Source of the DNA: Saprospiraceae bacterium
Lineage (GTDB): Bacteria > Bacteroidota > Bacteroidia > Chitinophagales > Saprospiraceae
DNA: 64,000 nucleotides
Assembly: GCA_013214355.1 (NCBI GenBank)
Contig: JABSSL010000023.1
Coordinates: 1-64,000, forward strand
Direction: 5' to 3'
Part shown: piece after piece, positions 1-9,575 of the stretch
Layout: every line of letters begins with the position of its first letter
Numbering within the stretch: position 1 is the first letter of the stretch
The notes under the pieces: model-generated
What the model saw: the letters and a program-made list of their open reading frames with translations, nothing else
Databases searched by the model: none
Told to the model about the DNA's origin: nothing
Made by a program: the position numbers and the translations under genes

Positions 1-346
1 GCATCTCAATGCTTTTTACCCTAAGTTAACACCTAAGCCAATTTTGGAGAAATATTATTTACTCATTCCTCTAAATATCGACCAATCCACTTCGGAAGTC
101 TAAGCCCAATAGCCCTTCCTGAAAAAACTTCTGAAATCTTAGCGCTTTAGGTCATCTTTTCTCCACCACATGACCGGCATACAAAATCCTCTATTCAACC
201 TCAAAAGCCGAATAATCTTCTTCTTTGCGGCAAGCCCATGGACAATCCTTTTTCACCCCCTTACATATCGATCCCTTCTATTCACTAAGTCCTTGATTCT
301 CTTTGTTTTTTTACACAAAACTGATAGTGAGAAAATTCATTTTTCT
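1..346. other. gene-free left edge
   Basis: No convincing gene is seen here. An open frame on the plus strand around 170-409 encodes a Phe/Leu/Ser-rich peptide without a recognisable domain and overlaps the atpD promoter, so it is taken as chance. The stretch is AT-rich and probably holds the end of a gene or repeat that lies to the left of the window. Confidence 0.5.
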
Positions 347-376
347 TTTGATAATCAAACGAAAACGCTATTTTTG
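347..376 (+). promoter_or_regulatory. promoter of atpDC
   Basis: A Bacteroidota-type promoter: TTTG at 347-350, 18 bases, then TATTTTTG at 369-376, which fits the TANNTTTG -7 element. Transcription would begin near 383, leaving an untranslated leader of almost 200 bases before atpD. Confidence 0.6.
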
Positions 377-441
377 CAGCGATTTTTGACAACCATCAAT
401 ACTTTGTAATATAAATTGATTGGAATTATGGGGAATAGATG

Positions 442-516
442 TTGAACAGAATCAAGGCGTGAGGAGGGAGTATAGCCTGAGCTACACGACCGACGAGCAA
501 CGCAGAAGCTGTTTAA
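442..516. repeat. palindromic element in the atpD leader
   Basis: The ends TTGAACAG (442-449) and CTGTTTAA (509-516) are inverted repeats with one G-U pair. A smaller hairpin, TAGC-CTGA-GCTA, lies in the middle. The unit has no reading frame and is more G-rich than its surroundings. It resembles dispersed REP-like palindromes of this phylum, but only this copy is present in the window, so family membership is an inference. Confidence 0.4.
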
Positions 517-554
517 AAGATGTCGCCGTAAACCAAGGAAATTTATGTTAATAA

Positions 555-2093
<1,539 letters not shown>

Positions 2094-2171
2094 TCATTAG
2101 AAAAGTTAGTGATGGGAGACTGTCTTGGATAACAATGTCAGGATAGTCTTCTACCTAAATAAAGCGCAAAT

Positions 2172-2483
2172 ATGAATATTTCGGTTTTAACCCCAGATAA
2201 GGAAGTTTTTTTAGGTAGCATAACTTCAGTGAAAGTACCCGGTACGCTTGGGCAGTTTCAAGTGCTGAAGGGACACGCACCTATTGTATCCTCCTTAGAA
2301 GCTGGACAAGTTACACTATTGACTGCCGAAGGAGAGCACAAAGTGTACAATGAGGAGACAGGAAGTATCGATAGCATTTCTGATAAGGGACGTAGTATCA
2401 CCTTTCAGATTGGTGGTGGATTTATTGAAGTGTTGAATGACGAAATCTCGCTATTGGTACAAGGGGTAAGCCAACTTTCCTAA
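2172..2483 (+). CDS. atpC: F1Fo ATP synthase subunit epsilon
   Basis: Epsilon subunit of the F1 central stalk, which couples rotation to catalysis and can inhibit ATP hydrolysis. At 103 residues it holds the N-terminal beta-sandwich (MNISVLTPDKEVFLG, then GQFQVLKGHAPIVSSLEAG) but lacks most of the C-terminal helical hairpin found in the usual 130-140 residue form. Short epsilon subunits of this kind are common in Bacteroidota. It lies 78 bases after atpD and is followed at once by a strong terminator, so the two genes form one transcript. Confidence 0.95.
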   Translation: MNISVLTPDKEVFLGSITSVKVPGTLGQFQVLKGHAPIVSSLEAGQVTLLTAEGEHKVYNEETGSIDSISDKGRSITFQIGGGFIEVLNDEISLLVQGVSQLS

Positions 2484-2504
2484 GCACACACAGAATGAGA
2501 ATAC

Positions 2505-2539
2505 AAAAGGGGTACCTGCTCGCAGGTGCCCCTTTTTTT
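2505..2539 (+). terminator. intrinsic terminator of atpDC
   Basis: Stem AAAAGGGGTACCTG with loop CTCG and complementary arm CAGGTGCCCC, followed by a run of seven T (2533-2539). Confidence 0.9.
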
Positions 2540-2560
2540 GATATCTAAAGCTTCTCTTTT

Positions 2561-2632
2561 CCATTTCACGGCGGGCTTTTCCAGTTCAGTACCTACTTTA
2601 TACCACTTCACTACCAAGAATTCCCACTTCAC
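2561..2632. promoter_or_regulatory. four phased direct repeats, LytTR-like operator array
   Basis: Four direct copies of CCANTTCAN begin at 2561 (CCATTTCAC), 2581 (CCAGTTCAG), 2603 (CCACTTCAC) and 2624 (CCACTTCAC). The periods are 20, 22 and 21 bases, about two helical turns, so all would face the same side of the DNA. The last copy ends about 10 bases before the -33 element of the promoter at 2643. Direct 9-base repeats about 21 bases apart are the usual layout of LytTR-type regulator sites, and CCAGTTCAG fits that family's published pattern at all but the first position. The regulator is unknown. Confidence 0.45.
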
Positions 2633-2642
2633 TACATTCTGG

Positions 2643-2673
2643 TTGAAAAGGGCTCCAACCCCGCCTATATTTG
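2643..2673 (+). promoter_or_regulatory. promoter without an obvious gene
   Basis: TTG at 2643-2645, 20 bases, then TATATTTG at 2666-2673, a full match to TANNTTTG. No plus-strand gene follows until 15743; the next genes are on the minus strand and point toward it. Confidence 0.55.
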
Positions 2674-2990
2674 TACTAACCAAAGAAAATAAACAAACAC
2701 TCACAAACTCAAAAAACCAAATAAGAACCCCAGTATACCAAAAACTTATTTTCCCCAATACCCCAACTACCAACTGAAAGCAATCCGGAGCAGTGGGCAT
2801 TCAACCCAGGAAACCAAAAGAATTTTACCCAAAGAACCAATGAAAACGTTTTAGTCCGCTGCTCCCATTTTCCCCAGTCTAAGCTTTTACAATCCCTTTC
2901 AATTTATCCCATATCCAATCCCTGGACATTTTCAATTTTCCCCTACGTATATGTTTTGGTACAAATAGAATAGCTCCGGCTATCTTTTGT
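2674..2990 (+). other. G-poor possible noncoding transcript
   Basis: Downstream of the promoter the plus strand is A/C-rich, with about five G in the first hundred bases, and carries no plausible reading frame. Later it holds GGAGCAG near 2785 and CTGCTCC near 2860, which can pair. A short stem ATAGC-TCCG-GCTAT (2970-2983) followed by CTTTTGTT could end a transcript of roughly 300 bases. This could be a small RNA or the remains of a lost gene's leader. Confidence 0.3.
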
Positions 2991-3053
2991 TATTTAAGAT
3001 AAAACCTATTTCTAAAATTCCTTTATTCCAGTAGCTTCTGCTTTAGGTAGGAG

Positions 3054-4034
3054 CTACTGTTTTGCTTTTATGGCAAAAGGAATGAGTGCACTACGTGTTC
3101 TTCCTTCGTGTGAGCCGAGTTGCCAGGTAGGCATTTCCTTTAAGATTCGCTCAATTAGTTGCTGGGCGCCCTTGTCCATCGCAAAGTCGACTTTGACAAA
3201 ACTCACTTGCCCGGATTCATTTACGATAAAGCGTCCTTGTACAGCAAATTTTAATTGAATGTCTTTGGCAGCGAGTTGTTTCAAGATGTAAGCCTCAACG
3301 GCTGGAGTAACATCTTCTAAAGTCCTCGCATTTTCAAAAAGTGGAGGTCGGTCCATTCTTTCAATTGGCAGAGCTGTTCTAGGAGTAGCCTTGGAGCCAG
3401 CTGCGAGTGCCGAGGAGTTGACGGCTTTGGTAGGAACGACTTGTGTATTTTCAAGCTCAAAGCTAGGCTTGAATTTCTTTTTTTTGGTCCCCTCTTTTTT
3501 GGCAATCCAACTCAGCAATCCCCTGACGCGTTCGAGTTGGGCTTCATGTCCTGGATTTGAAGTCGACCAAGGCCCCATTAACAGGCGATCCTGGGGGAAC
3601 TTTAAATTCCCTTCCTTCGCCAAGAGCGGAGCTACTGTAAAGGCCTTTGCATTATTGCTGGCCAGAATACTGAGTTTCAGGATGCCTTTATCTTCATCTT
3701 TGACCAGAAGAATACCATCCCGATGTAGATTGCCCAAAGGAATGGTAATAATATAACCATCGTTGCTATTCTTTTTTCCATTCCTAACCAGCAGCCTTTG
3801 ATCTTCAATAGTCATAGTCGCGGCCTCGAGGTCGAAGGAAACTTCGTAGTGGCTTTTGGCGGCCGCGGCACCACGACTCTTCACCTTCGTTAAGGGTAAG
3901 TCCGTTAGCAATTGCTTAAACAAACGGGTAGAGTCAATTAATGCCTTGGACTGTCCTGTAGTTTCGGACACCGGTAGAAACAGGGCTAATGTAAGCAGGG
4001 AGGACCAAATTAGGGGTCGAAGCGTATCTCTCAT
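3054..4034 (-). CDS. secreted protein with TonB_C-like C-terminus
   Basis: A 326-residue protein with an N-terminal signal segment (LIWSSLLTLALFLPVSETTGQ, cleavage likely near residue 28). A lysine-rich patch (KKEGTKKKKFK, about 187-197) leads to a Ser/Thr/Pro-poor linker. The last 90 residues (VEAYILKQLAAKDIQLKF, then GRFIVNESGQVSFVKVD and ILKEMPTWQLG) resemble the TonB C-terminal fold, in which conserved strands read as an output of a column-like domain. There is no proline-rich spacer and no membrane anchor other than the signal, so it is probably periplasmic, not a working energy transducer. It follows the membrane protein at 4085-4600 by 50 bases and may share its transcript. Its role is unknown. 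Confidence 0.7.
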   Translation of the reverse strand: MRDTLRPLIWSSLLTLALFLPVSETTGQSKALIDSTRLFKQLLTDLPLTKVKSRGAAAAKSHYEVSFDLEAATMTIEDQRLLVRNGKKNSNDGYIITIPLGNLHRDGILLVKDEDKGILKLSILASNNAKAFTVAPLLAKEGNLKFPQDRLLMGPWSTSNPGHEAQLERVRGLLSWIAKKEGTKKKKFKPSFELENTQVVPTKAVNSSALAAGSKATPRTALPIERMDRPPLFENARTLEDVTPAVEAYILKQLAAKDIQLKFAVQGRFIVNESGQVSFVKVDFAMDKGAQQLIERILKEMPTWQLGSHEGRTRSALIPFAIKAKQ

Positions 4035-4084
4035 GTCAAGTTATTATATGTTCAGAGGAATGAGGCTGTTCAAAACTTTAAACT

Positions 4085-4600
4085 CTAAGAATTGCTCCCG
4101 CCTAGGATTCTCTTCCAACCAAAGCGGATTACAATCAATAACAAAATGAAAATGCCAATTACTACCTCAAATCGTACAAAGGAAACCACCCAAATTCGAG
4201 TACGATCAATAAACCACATAATTGCTAAAGAAGCTGTAATCATCGTTATTAAACCAGATAGCTTATCAAAACCAGGAATATAATCCAGACTAACATTCCG
4301 CTTAATCGAAAGCAAGGTAATTACCATCGAAAGAACGGGGATAATCTGGGTGTAAACATCGGTTTGAAGAATAGGCCGCTTTTCAAATAAGAAGAAATAT
4401 ACGCTCAAGGTCACCGCAAATATACCGGGGACACTCACTAAGAATATTAGTGCTGAATAGAGATACTTCCAAGGTGACAGATGGCCTTCTCCTTTACTTA
4501 ACCACCCGGCTAAGAGCGCAGCAAAAGGAATAATGGCAAAATAGAAAATAATGTAAGCTGGATTATCCGCTAATCGTTGGAACAGTTCTTCTAAGGTCAT
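4085..4600 (-). CDS. multi-pass membrane protein of unknown function
   Basis: A 171-residue hydrophobic protein with about five membrane segments (for example YIIFYFAIIPFAALLAGWL near 16-34, YLYSALIFLVSVPGIFAVTL near 47-66, and FVRFEVVIGIFILLLIVI near the C-terminus). No motif of a known transporter or enzyme was recognised. It ends 50 bases before the start of the TonB_C-like protein on the same strand, so the two may be co-transcribed. Lys/Arg placement suggests short loops and no soluble domain. Confidence 0.65.
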   Translation of the reverse strand: MTLEELFQRLADNPAYIIFYFAIIPFAALLAGWLSKGEGHLSPWKYLYSALIFLVSVPGIFAVTLSVYFFLFEKRPILQTDVYTQIIPVLSMVITLLSIKRNVSLDYIPGFDKLSGLITMITASLAIMWFIDRTRIWVVSFVRFEVVIGIFILLLIVIRFGWKRILGGSNS

Positions 4601-4701
4601 AGTGGTCTGGTTTGTTGTACTGACAGGGTACCGTTAGCTATTCATTTGTTGATAGGACAAAGATTGTTTTTTCTGATGTATAGTCAAAAGAAAGCTCCTT
4701 C

Positions 4702-4728
4702 GTTCTTTTTTCTGTGATAAAAAAGAAC
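4702..4728. repeat. hairpin of a dispersed intergenic repeat
   Basis: GTTCTTTTTT (4702-4711) and AAAAAAGAAC (4719-4728) form a perfect 10-base stem with a 7-base loop, followed by CAAAAAATCATGG. The arm-T-run, short loop, A-run-arm design matches the hairpins at 5182-5209 and 11802-11829 although the outer arms differ. Confidence 0.45.
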
Positions 4729-5068
4729 CAAAAAATCATGGCTTGATTCATTTCTTAACGGGTTGGTTCGCCATAAATCCCTGAACGCTACAAACTCGCT
4801 GATTGATCCTGTCATACTTATATTTGCTTAGGTTGTCGGTAATTTTACTTTCAAGCTGGCATTGGTGCAGCTCAAACAATGTATCGTTCTTAACGGAATT
4901 TATGACAACCCAACCCTAAAATGAATAAGGCCGTTTTTCCTAAACTTCGCTAGCACACCCAGTACCTCCCCCATCATGTGAAGTGAACCTGGAGACCTGA
5001 CCATTGTCAATTCATTAGTAGTTTGTTCTATGACCGGAGTGAATATGGAGTTCCACCTAGCGCGCGTG
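4729..5068. other. gene-free stretch between repeats
   Basis: Nothing gene-like is seen. The two segments around 4755-4770 and 4890-4920 contain GGGTTGG and CCAACCC in inverted orientation (TTAACGGGTTGG near 4756, CAACCCAACCC near 4906), so the stretch may be the inside of a larger inverted structure between the two repeat hairpins. Confidence 0.3.
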
Positions 5069-5221
5069 GCCCGGCAAAAATCTGTTCGATGCGTTGAGCT
5101 TGAGTTGATTACTCAACCAGCATTGCAGTTTTTGCATGCGCTTTTTGAGCCACCGGCTCAAGCCATCCCAGAAGCGTTTTGCCCACTTTTAGGCGATTGT
5201 AAAAGTGGGTCGACGAAGGCA
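5069..5221. repeat. dispersed intergenic repeat, copy 1
   Basis: Begins with GCCCGGCAAAAATCTGTTCG and ends with a hairpin CCCACTTTT (5182-5190)/AAAAGTGGG (5201-5209), then TCGACGAAGGC. The same order of blocks is found at 11753-11844, where the arms of the hairpin are different but still complementary. An open frame of 97 codons crosses it but looks like chance. Confidence 0.5.
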
Positions 5222-5292
5222 TCCAAAGTTCTGAAATACAGGAGAACTACAAACAGGTACCTAAACGTAGACTTAGAAAATGCTAGAGCAGC

Positions 5293-5337
5293 AAAAGAAA
5301 AGCGCCTTACCAGCATGAAATAACTGACAAGGCGCTT
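5293..5337 (-). terminator. intrinsic terminator of sucB
   Basis: AAGCGCCTT (5300-5308) pairs with AAGGCGCTT (5329-5337). Read on the minus strand the hairpin is followed by TTCTTTTG. It lies 25 bases past the sucB stop codon. Confidence 0.75.
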
Positions 5338-5361
5338 CCCTAAAAAATATATAGAATCAGA

Positions 5362-6615
5362 CTATAAGTCCAATAATAATTTAACTGGATCCTCCAACAA
5401 CTCCTTCACCTTAACCAAGAAGGTTACCGAAGTTTTGCCATCAATTATGCGGTGATCGTAAGAGAGCGCCAAATACATCATTGGGCGAATCACAACCTCT
5501 CCATCAATCGCGACTGGGCGATTTTGGATACCGTGCATCCCTAGGATAGCAGACTGTGGCCGGTTGATGATAGGCGTACTGTTCAAAGAGCCAAAGATAC
5601 CGCCGTTGGTAATGGTGAAAGTACCGCCCTGCATTTCTTCCAAAGTCAATTTGCCGTTCCGCGCTTTACCGGCCAATTCTTTGATTTTATATTCTACCTC
5701 TGCGAAGTTGAGGGATTCTACATTATGTACTGGCGGAACAACCAAGCCATTTTCAGTAGAGATCGCGATGGAGATATCAGCATAATCGTGGTATACTACT
5801 TCGTTACCATCGATGAAGGCATTCACATCAGGCATTTCGATCAATACCTTGGCGCATGCCTTGGCAAAAAGAGACATGAAGCCCAATTTGATGCCATACT
5901 TCTCTACGAATTTCTCTTGGTATTTCTTACGAAGCGCCATCACCGCCTTTAGATCCACCTCATTGAAGGTAGTCAACATGGCCGTTTCATTCTTGGCCTG
6001 AACCAAGCGGGTAGCAATCGTACGGCGCATCCGACTCATCTTCTTACGTGTCTCATTGCGACTGAAGGCTACTGCCGGGCTCGGAGGAGTAGCGGCAGGT
6101 GCTGATTGCTTAGGGGCGGGAGCAGCGGGAGCTGGCTTATTGGCAGCTGCCTGTACGGCATCATTTTTAGTAATACGGCCATCTCTTCCAGTGCCGCTGA
6201 CAGCTGCAGGAGCAATATCATTCTCCTTTAAGATCTTAGCCGCAGCAGGAGAGGGAGTTCCGCTAGCATATGTCTTTTCGGCAGTTGGAGCAGGGCTGCT
6301 GGTAGTGGCGGCCTCTTCCTTCGGACTCTCTTTTTCTGGAGCCGGGGCCGGGGCTGAAGCACCATTTTCTGCTTGTACACTAGTGTCAATCTTGGCTACT
6401 AGTGCGCCAATTTCCAAATCATCGCCTTCGGCAGCTACGTAGATCAACTTACCAGCTGCTTCTGCTGGGAATTCCAGCGTAGCTTTGTCGGATTCGAACT
6501 CACAGATGGGTTCATCCAGTGCTACGTATTCTCCGTTTTCTTTTAGCCATTGGGAAAGGGTAACCTCTGCAATTGATTCCCCGATCACAGGGACTTTCAT
6601 TTCAACAATACTCAT
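5362..6615 (-). CDS. sucB: 2-oxoglutarate dehydrogenase E2, dihydrolipoamide succinyltransferase
   Basis: This is the E2 core of the 2-oxoglutarate dehydrogenase complex of the TCA cycle; it moves the succinyl group from E1-bound thiamine diphosphate to CoA through its lipoyl arm. The 417-residue protein has one lipoyl domain with the modified lysine at K44 (FESDKATLE), an Ala/Pro-rich swinging linker (about 80-120 and 160-185), an E3/E1-binding domain ([14 protein letters not shown] to GRITKND, about 120-155) and the catalytic domain ending with SYDHRIIDG, where His388 and Asp392 are the active-site pair. One lipoyl domain and the start [14 protein letters not shown] favour succinyltransferase over acetyltransferase. 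No sucA is next to it. Confidence 0.95.
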   Translation of the reverse strand: MSIVEMKVPVIGESIAEVTLSQWLKENGEYVALDEPICEFESDKATLEFPAEAAGKLIYVAAEGDDLEIGALVAKIDTSVQAENGASAPAPAPEKESPKEEAATTSSPAPTAEKTYASGTPSPAAAKILKENDIAPAAVSGTGRDGRITKNDAVQAAANKPAPAAPAPKQSAPAATPPSPAVAFSRNETRKKMSRMRRTIATRLVQAKNETAMLTTFNEVDLKAVMALRKKYQEKFVEKYGIKLGFMSLFAKACAKVLIEMPDVNAFIDGNEVVYHDYADISIAISTENGLVVPPVHNVESLNFAEVEYKIKELAGKARNGKLTLEEMQGGTFTITNGGIFGSLNSTPIINRPQSAILGMHGIQNRPVAIDGEVVIRPMMYLALSYDHRIIDGKTSVTFLVKVKELLEDPVKLLLDL

Positions 6616-6779
6616 ATAATAGATAAAAAAAGGTTCGTAAAATGCGTTTCAAAATGCACTGCAATATTCAGGCAATTGTCCTAAATATTCAACTAAATAC
6701 GGCATTTTCTTAGACCTATTTAGCGAGGCATCTATATACAGTACCCATATTAATGAGAATTGTTTGAAAAATGGAGAAC

Positions 6780-7322
6780 TTATTGCGTTCCAGCTTTGGT
6801 ATAGTGGAGTAAAGAAGCGCCCGTTTCGTACTGTTCTACGGATGTAAGCTGGAAGCTTCTTTCTTTTAGTGGAGACGGGAATAAGGGAATTCCATCACCA
6901 ATGATAGTGGGAATAATGAAGAGCATCATTTCATCCACTAGCCCCTCGTTGAGATAATAAGCCACTAACTGTCCGCCACCTACTAACCATACATCCTTTC
7001 CCCCTTCTTGTAGAATAGCGCGAGTGGCGGCTCCAATTTCACCTTGAATTACTTGGGTTTGGGGTGTTGGGGGGAGGTAGTCTGTCTCCCGGGTGGCGAG
7101 ATAGGTGGTGCATTTTTCGTACGGCCAAGGTACATCAAAACCTAGGATGTGATCGTAGGTCTTCCTACCCATAATGACGGTATCAATGCCTTCATAGAAG
7201 TCCATGTATCCATAATCGATCTTATTCGGGTTAGGTAGGGCTTCCAGCCAGTCGATGGATCCGTCTTTGCGGGCGATATAACCATCGAGACTAATGGCGA
7301 TATAGAGTTTTACTTTTTTCAT
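6780..7322 (-). CDS. RibD C-terminal/dihydrofolate-reductase-like protein
   Basis: A 180-residue protein of the family that joins the reductase half of RibD with bacterial DHFR-like proteins such as YyaP. It shows the strand MKKVKLYIAISLDGYIARKD, the motif VIMGRKTYDHIL, the nucleotide-loop WLVGGGQLVAYYLNEG (about 112-128) and the conserved end IIPTIIGDGIPLFP. The fold reduces a pterin- or pyrimidine-like substrate with NADPH, but the substrate of these stand-alone members is mostly unknown. It lies downstream of the propeller lipoprotein gene (86 bases) on the same strand. It is not the essential FolA type. Confidence 0.85.
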   Translation of the reverse strand: MKKVKLYIAISLDGYIARKDGSIDWLEALPNPNKIDYGYMDFYEGIDTVIMGRKTYDHILGFDVPWPYEKCTTYLATRETDYLPPTPQTQVIQGEIGAATRAILQEGGKDVWLVGGGQLVAYYLNEGLVDEMMLFIIPTIIGDGIPLFPSPLKERSFQLTSVEQYETGASLLHYTKAGTQ

Positions 7323-7407
7323 TTATTTCTTTTGAGCAAAGATCCATCTTCTATCAGACGATCATGAACCGTAATAATATGCATGATCTTTTCCCCGCCT
7401 TGTACGT

Positions 7408-8352
7408 CTACTGACCTTGATAATCGAAACGAAAAATTCTACCCTTTGCTCCTTTCCCTTCATTGGCGATGTATAGCGTACCGTCTTGGTCAAAGCATAG
7501 GCCTTCGGGCTGAGCATGTACTTCCTTACGCAGTTTTTCGATATGTAAAAGCTGGCCTGTTTGGTCAATGATCATCAGTACTTTGCCGACGGACGATAGC
7601 ACGAAGATGTCTCCAGTGATGGGGTGGATAGCAACGCCGGAAGGGGCAAAGGTTAGATCCGTTCCGGGTTTGAACATTTCAGCTAGCTTTTTGAGTTTCC
7701 TAATAGCAGGAGCAGTCGATAGGTAGTTGTGAATGTCTGTTAAGCTGATGACGAACACAGGGTTAGTCTGTAGACTTAAGGTCTGTAAGTCGAAGGCATA
7801 AATGCTTTTCTTCTCCTTGAATGGCTCTCCCTTTCCAGCTTTGCCTTTACAAGCCAATAATAGGCGATGTTTGATGGGGTCATAGGCTAAGCCTTCCACA
7901 TCATTATCGTTATCTAGGAAACCATTGTATTTCTCTACTTCTTGATCTTTGGTTCCTGCTTGTTGCACCCGGTAGAGTGTTCCGGAGCTCTTCAGCACAT
8001 AGATATCGTTTCCAACCACTTCTACGCCTTCATAATCACCGGGTTTCCAAAAGGAAAATTCGTCTTGAAGTTCTCCCGTTTCTTTGTTTATAACGTAAAT
8101 CTTCCCATTCTCATCTTCAATGGCTAAAAGCATGGCTCCGTCTCTGCTAATACTCAAACCCGATATCTCTTCGAGTCTTCTGGGAAGTTTAAACGTACTA
8201 TCTGGTTCGGTCAAATCGTATCCAAGTTCATAATCAACTGGCATATTAGCAAAACTGACTAGGTTGAGTTTAGGGGGAGGGGTGTTGGCGGTCTGATTCC
8301 CGCAGGCAATTAAAGCTCCAATTAACGAAGTGAAAAGTATATGCTTACTCAT
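7408..8352 (-). CDS. SdiA-regulated-family beta-propeller lipoprotein
   Basis: A 314-residue lipoprotein: the N-terminus has a hydrophobic stretch ending in the lipobox IGALIAC with Cys17. The rest is built of propeller blades, with repeats such as LEEISGLSISRDGAMLLAIED, GDYEGVEVVGNDIYVLKSSG, DNDVEGLAYDPIKHRLLLAC and AQPEGLCFDQDGTLYIANEG. This pattern fits the SdiA-regulated/esterase-like phytase-type propeller family, whose members in Bacteroidota are surface or periplasmic proteins of unknown substrate. The short gap to the RibD-like gene suggests shared transcription. Function within the family is inferred only at fold level. Confidence 0.8.
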   Translation of the reverse strand: MSKHILFTSLIGALIACGNQTANTPPPKLNLVSFANMPVDYELGYDLTEPDSTFKLPRRLEEISGLSISRDGAMLLAIEDENGKIYVINKETGELQDEFSFWKPGDYEGVEVVGNDIYVLKSSGTLYRVQQAGTKDQEVEKYNGFLDNDNDVEGLAYDPIKHRLLLACKGKAGKGEPFKEKKSIYAFDLQTLSLQTNPVFVISLTDIHNYLSTAPAIRKLKKLAEMFKPGTDLTFAPSGVAIHPITGDIFVLSSVGKVLMIIDQTGQLLHIEKLRKEVHAQPEGLCFDQDGTLYIANEGKGAKGRIFRFDYQGQ

Positions 8353-8462
8353 AAGTAATCCTTTAATGATACACGGGCAGAGGGGACTTAAAGCATAAGC
8401 CAGCCTCTTTTACATAGGTACATCCTTAAACGAAGTAAATATAAGGACTTATTGTCTTGAGG

Positions 8463-8501
8463 AAAAAAGCAAGAGGCGCCTAGGGTTAACTAAACGCCCT
8501 C
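8463..8501 (-). terminator. intrinsic terminator of the protease-nuclease pair
   Basis: GAGGCG (8473-8478) pairs with CGCCCTC (8495-8501) with one bulged base, and on the minus strand the stem is followed by CTTGCTTTTTT. It lies about 45 bases past the stop codon of the nuclease. Confidence 0.65.
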
Positions 8502-8543
8502 AAGGGATCACTTAAGCAAATAATAGGAGTGATTTTCTTTGTA

Positions 8544-9539
8544 CTATTCGAGATCGGTTAAGCTTATTGCTTCCAAATTGGTATCAAGCTCCGAAAATTG
8601 GTCAGCGTCCTTCAAAATCCGAGGGAAAACGATGTTGATCGTTCGCTCTTCCAATTCTTGTACCGAAATTCTGAAAGGAACAAATTCTTCCGCCACGTCA
8701 AATTCGAAAGCAACGCGAGAAAGATCTTGTGTCAATAGGAAGGAAAAGGTTTGCAATTCCCCTTCTGGTGTTCTCGCCACGATGATCTTCCAATAGGCTC
8801 TAGGGATTTGAACTTCGATTGGCTTATCATTATTGATACCATGGAATACTGGATCATCAGCCAGCAGCAAAGGACCAGAAAAAACACAGTACCTCTCCGT
8901 GCGGGCTTGTCGCAACACACTGTTCTCTAATCTTCCCCAAATTCCACCTGATCTTGAACGATTAAACCCTAAAACCTGAGGAGAACAATTGGTTACGTGG
9001 AAGGTGTCCCCATTGGCTATTTTAACCGCCTCATAGGAATCTCCCCAGTTCACGTCTTCCCTTCTCACAATGTGTCCCTTGTCAAAAGACCGACGATCAC
9101 TGGTGTAAAATTGATTGGAGAGCTGATCTTCTGCGGGAATCCGAGGATCGATGAACCATTCTTCTCGGTCGTTTGGACCCATTTCACCCAAAGCAGCTCT
9201 GGTATAAATCCTACCAGGTTCTGGTCTTTTCTTTGCTCTGCTGGCATCAATATTAGATGCTGTCAATAAAGCCATTCTTCTTCTCTTGTTATTGATGATA
9301 GAGAAGTTCTGATAGGGAATGATGTGTTCACCATTAGCCATTTTAGAAAGGCTTCTAGAGTTGATCCGTTTTGGCATTGGAACTTCAATTCCGAGAAAGT
9401 CTGGATCATATCCTATTCTTGTTTCATAGTTGGTATCATGAAAAGGCATTTTCTCCACCGATCCTACCGATCCTGCTGTGGGCAATAGGACTGGGGTAGT
9501 AGTGGCCTTTATGTTGGAGCTTCTGTTTGGTTCCCTCAT
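8544..9539 (-). CDS. DNA/RNA non-specific endonuclease (NUC1 family)
   Basis: A 331-residue beta-beta-alpha metal nuclease. The catalytic motif reads DKGH at 153-156 (DRGH in most members), with His156 as the general base. It is followed by VTNCSPQVLGFN (Asn184 and surrounding residues bind Mg) and WGRLEN (201-206) with the supporting glutamate. There is no signal peptide, unlike many secreted NUC1 enzymes, so it should act in the cytosol. Residues 43-100 (GYDPDFLGIEVPMP to LLTASNIDAS) form the extension that in some bacteria follows a trypsin-like domain in one chain. It starts 36 bases after the protease gene ends, and the pair has its own terminator. A joint role in phage defence or programmed death is possible but not shown. 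Confidence 0.88.
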   Translation of the reverse strand: MREPNRSSNIKATTTPVLLPTAGSVGSVEKMPFHDTNYETRIGYDPDFLGIEVPMPKRINSRSLSKMANGEHIIPYQNFSIINNKRRRMALLTASNIDASRAKKRPEPGRIYTRAALGEMGPNDREEWFIDPRIPAEDQLSNQFYTSDRRSFDKGHIVRREDVNWGDSYEAVKIANGDTFHVTNCSPQVLGFNRSRSGGIWGRLENSVLRQARTERYCVFSGPLLLADDPVFHGINNDKPIEVQIPRAYWKIIVARTPEGELQTFSFLLTQDLSRVAFEFDVAEEFVPFRISVQELEERTINIVFPRILKDADQFSELDTNLEAISLTDLE

Positions 9540-9575
9540 AGAGAGTGAAATCGTGACCGGGACGTAGATCGTCTT

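Noticed and set aside
170..409. 79-codon plus-strand frame at the left edge
   Set aside because: It overlaps the atpDC promoter, has a Phe/Leu/Ser-rich composition and no domain.
2480..2800. 106-codon minus-strand and 83-codon plus-strand frames in the gap after atpC
   Set aside because: They run through a terminator and the phased repeats, and their repeated peptides are only translations of the repeated bases.
5030..5323. 97-codon plus-strand frame
   Set aside because: It lies across a dispersed repeat and the sucB terminator and has no domain.
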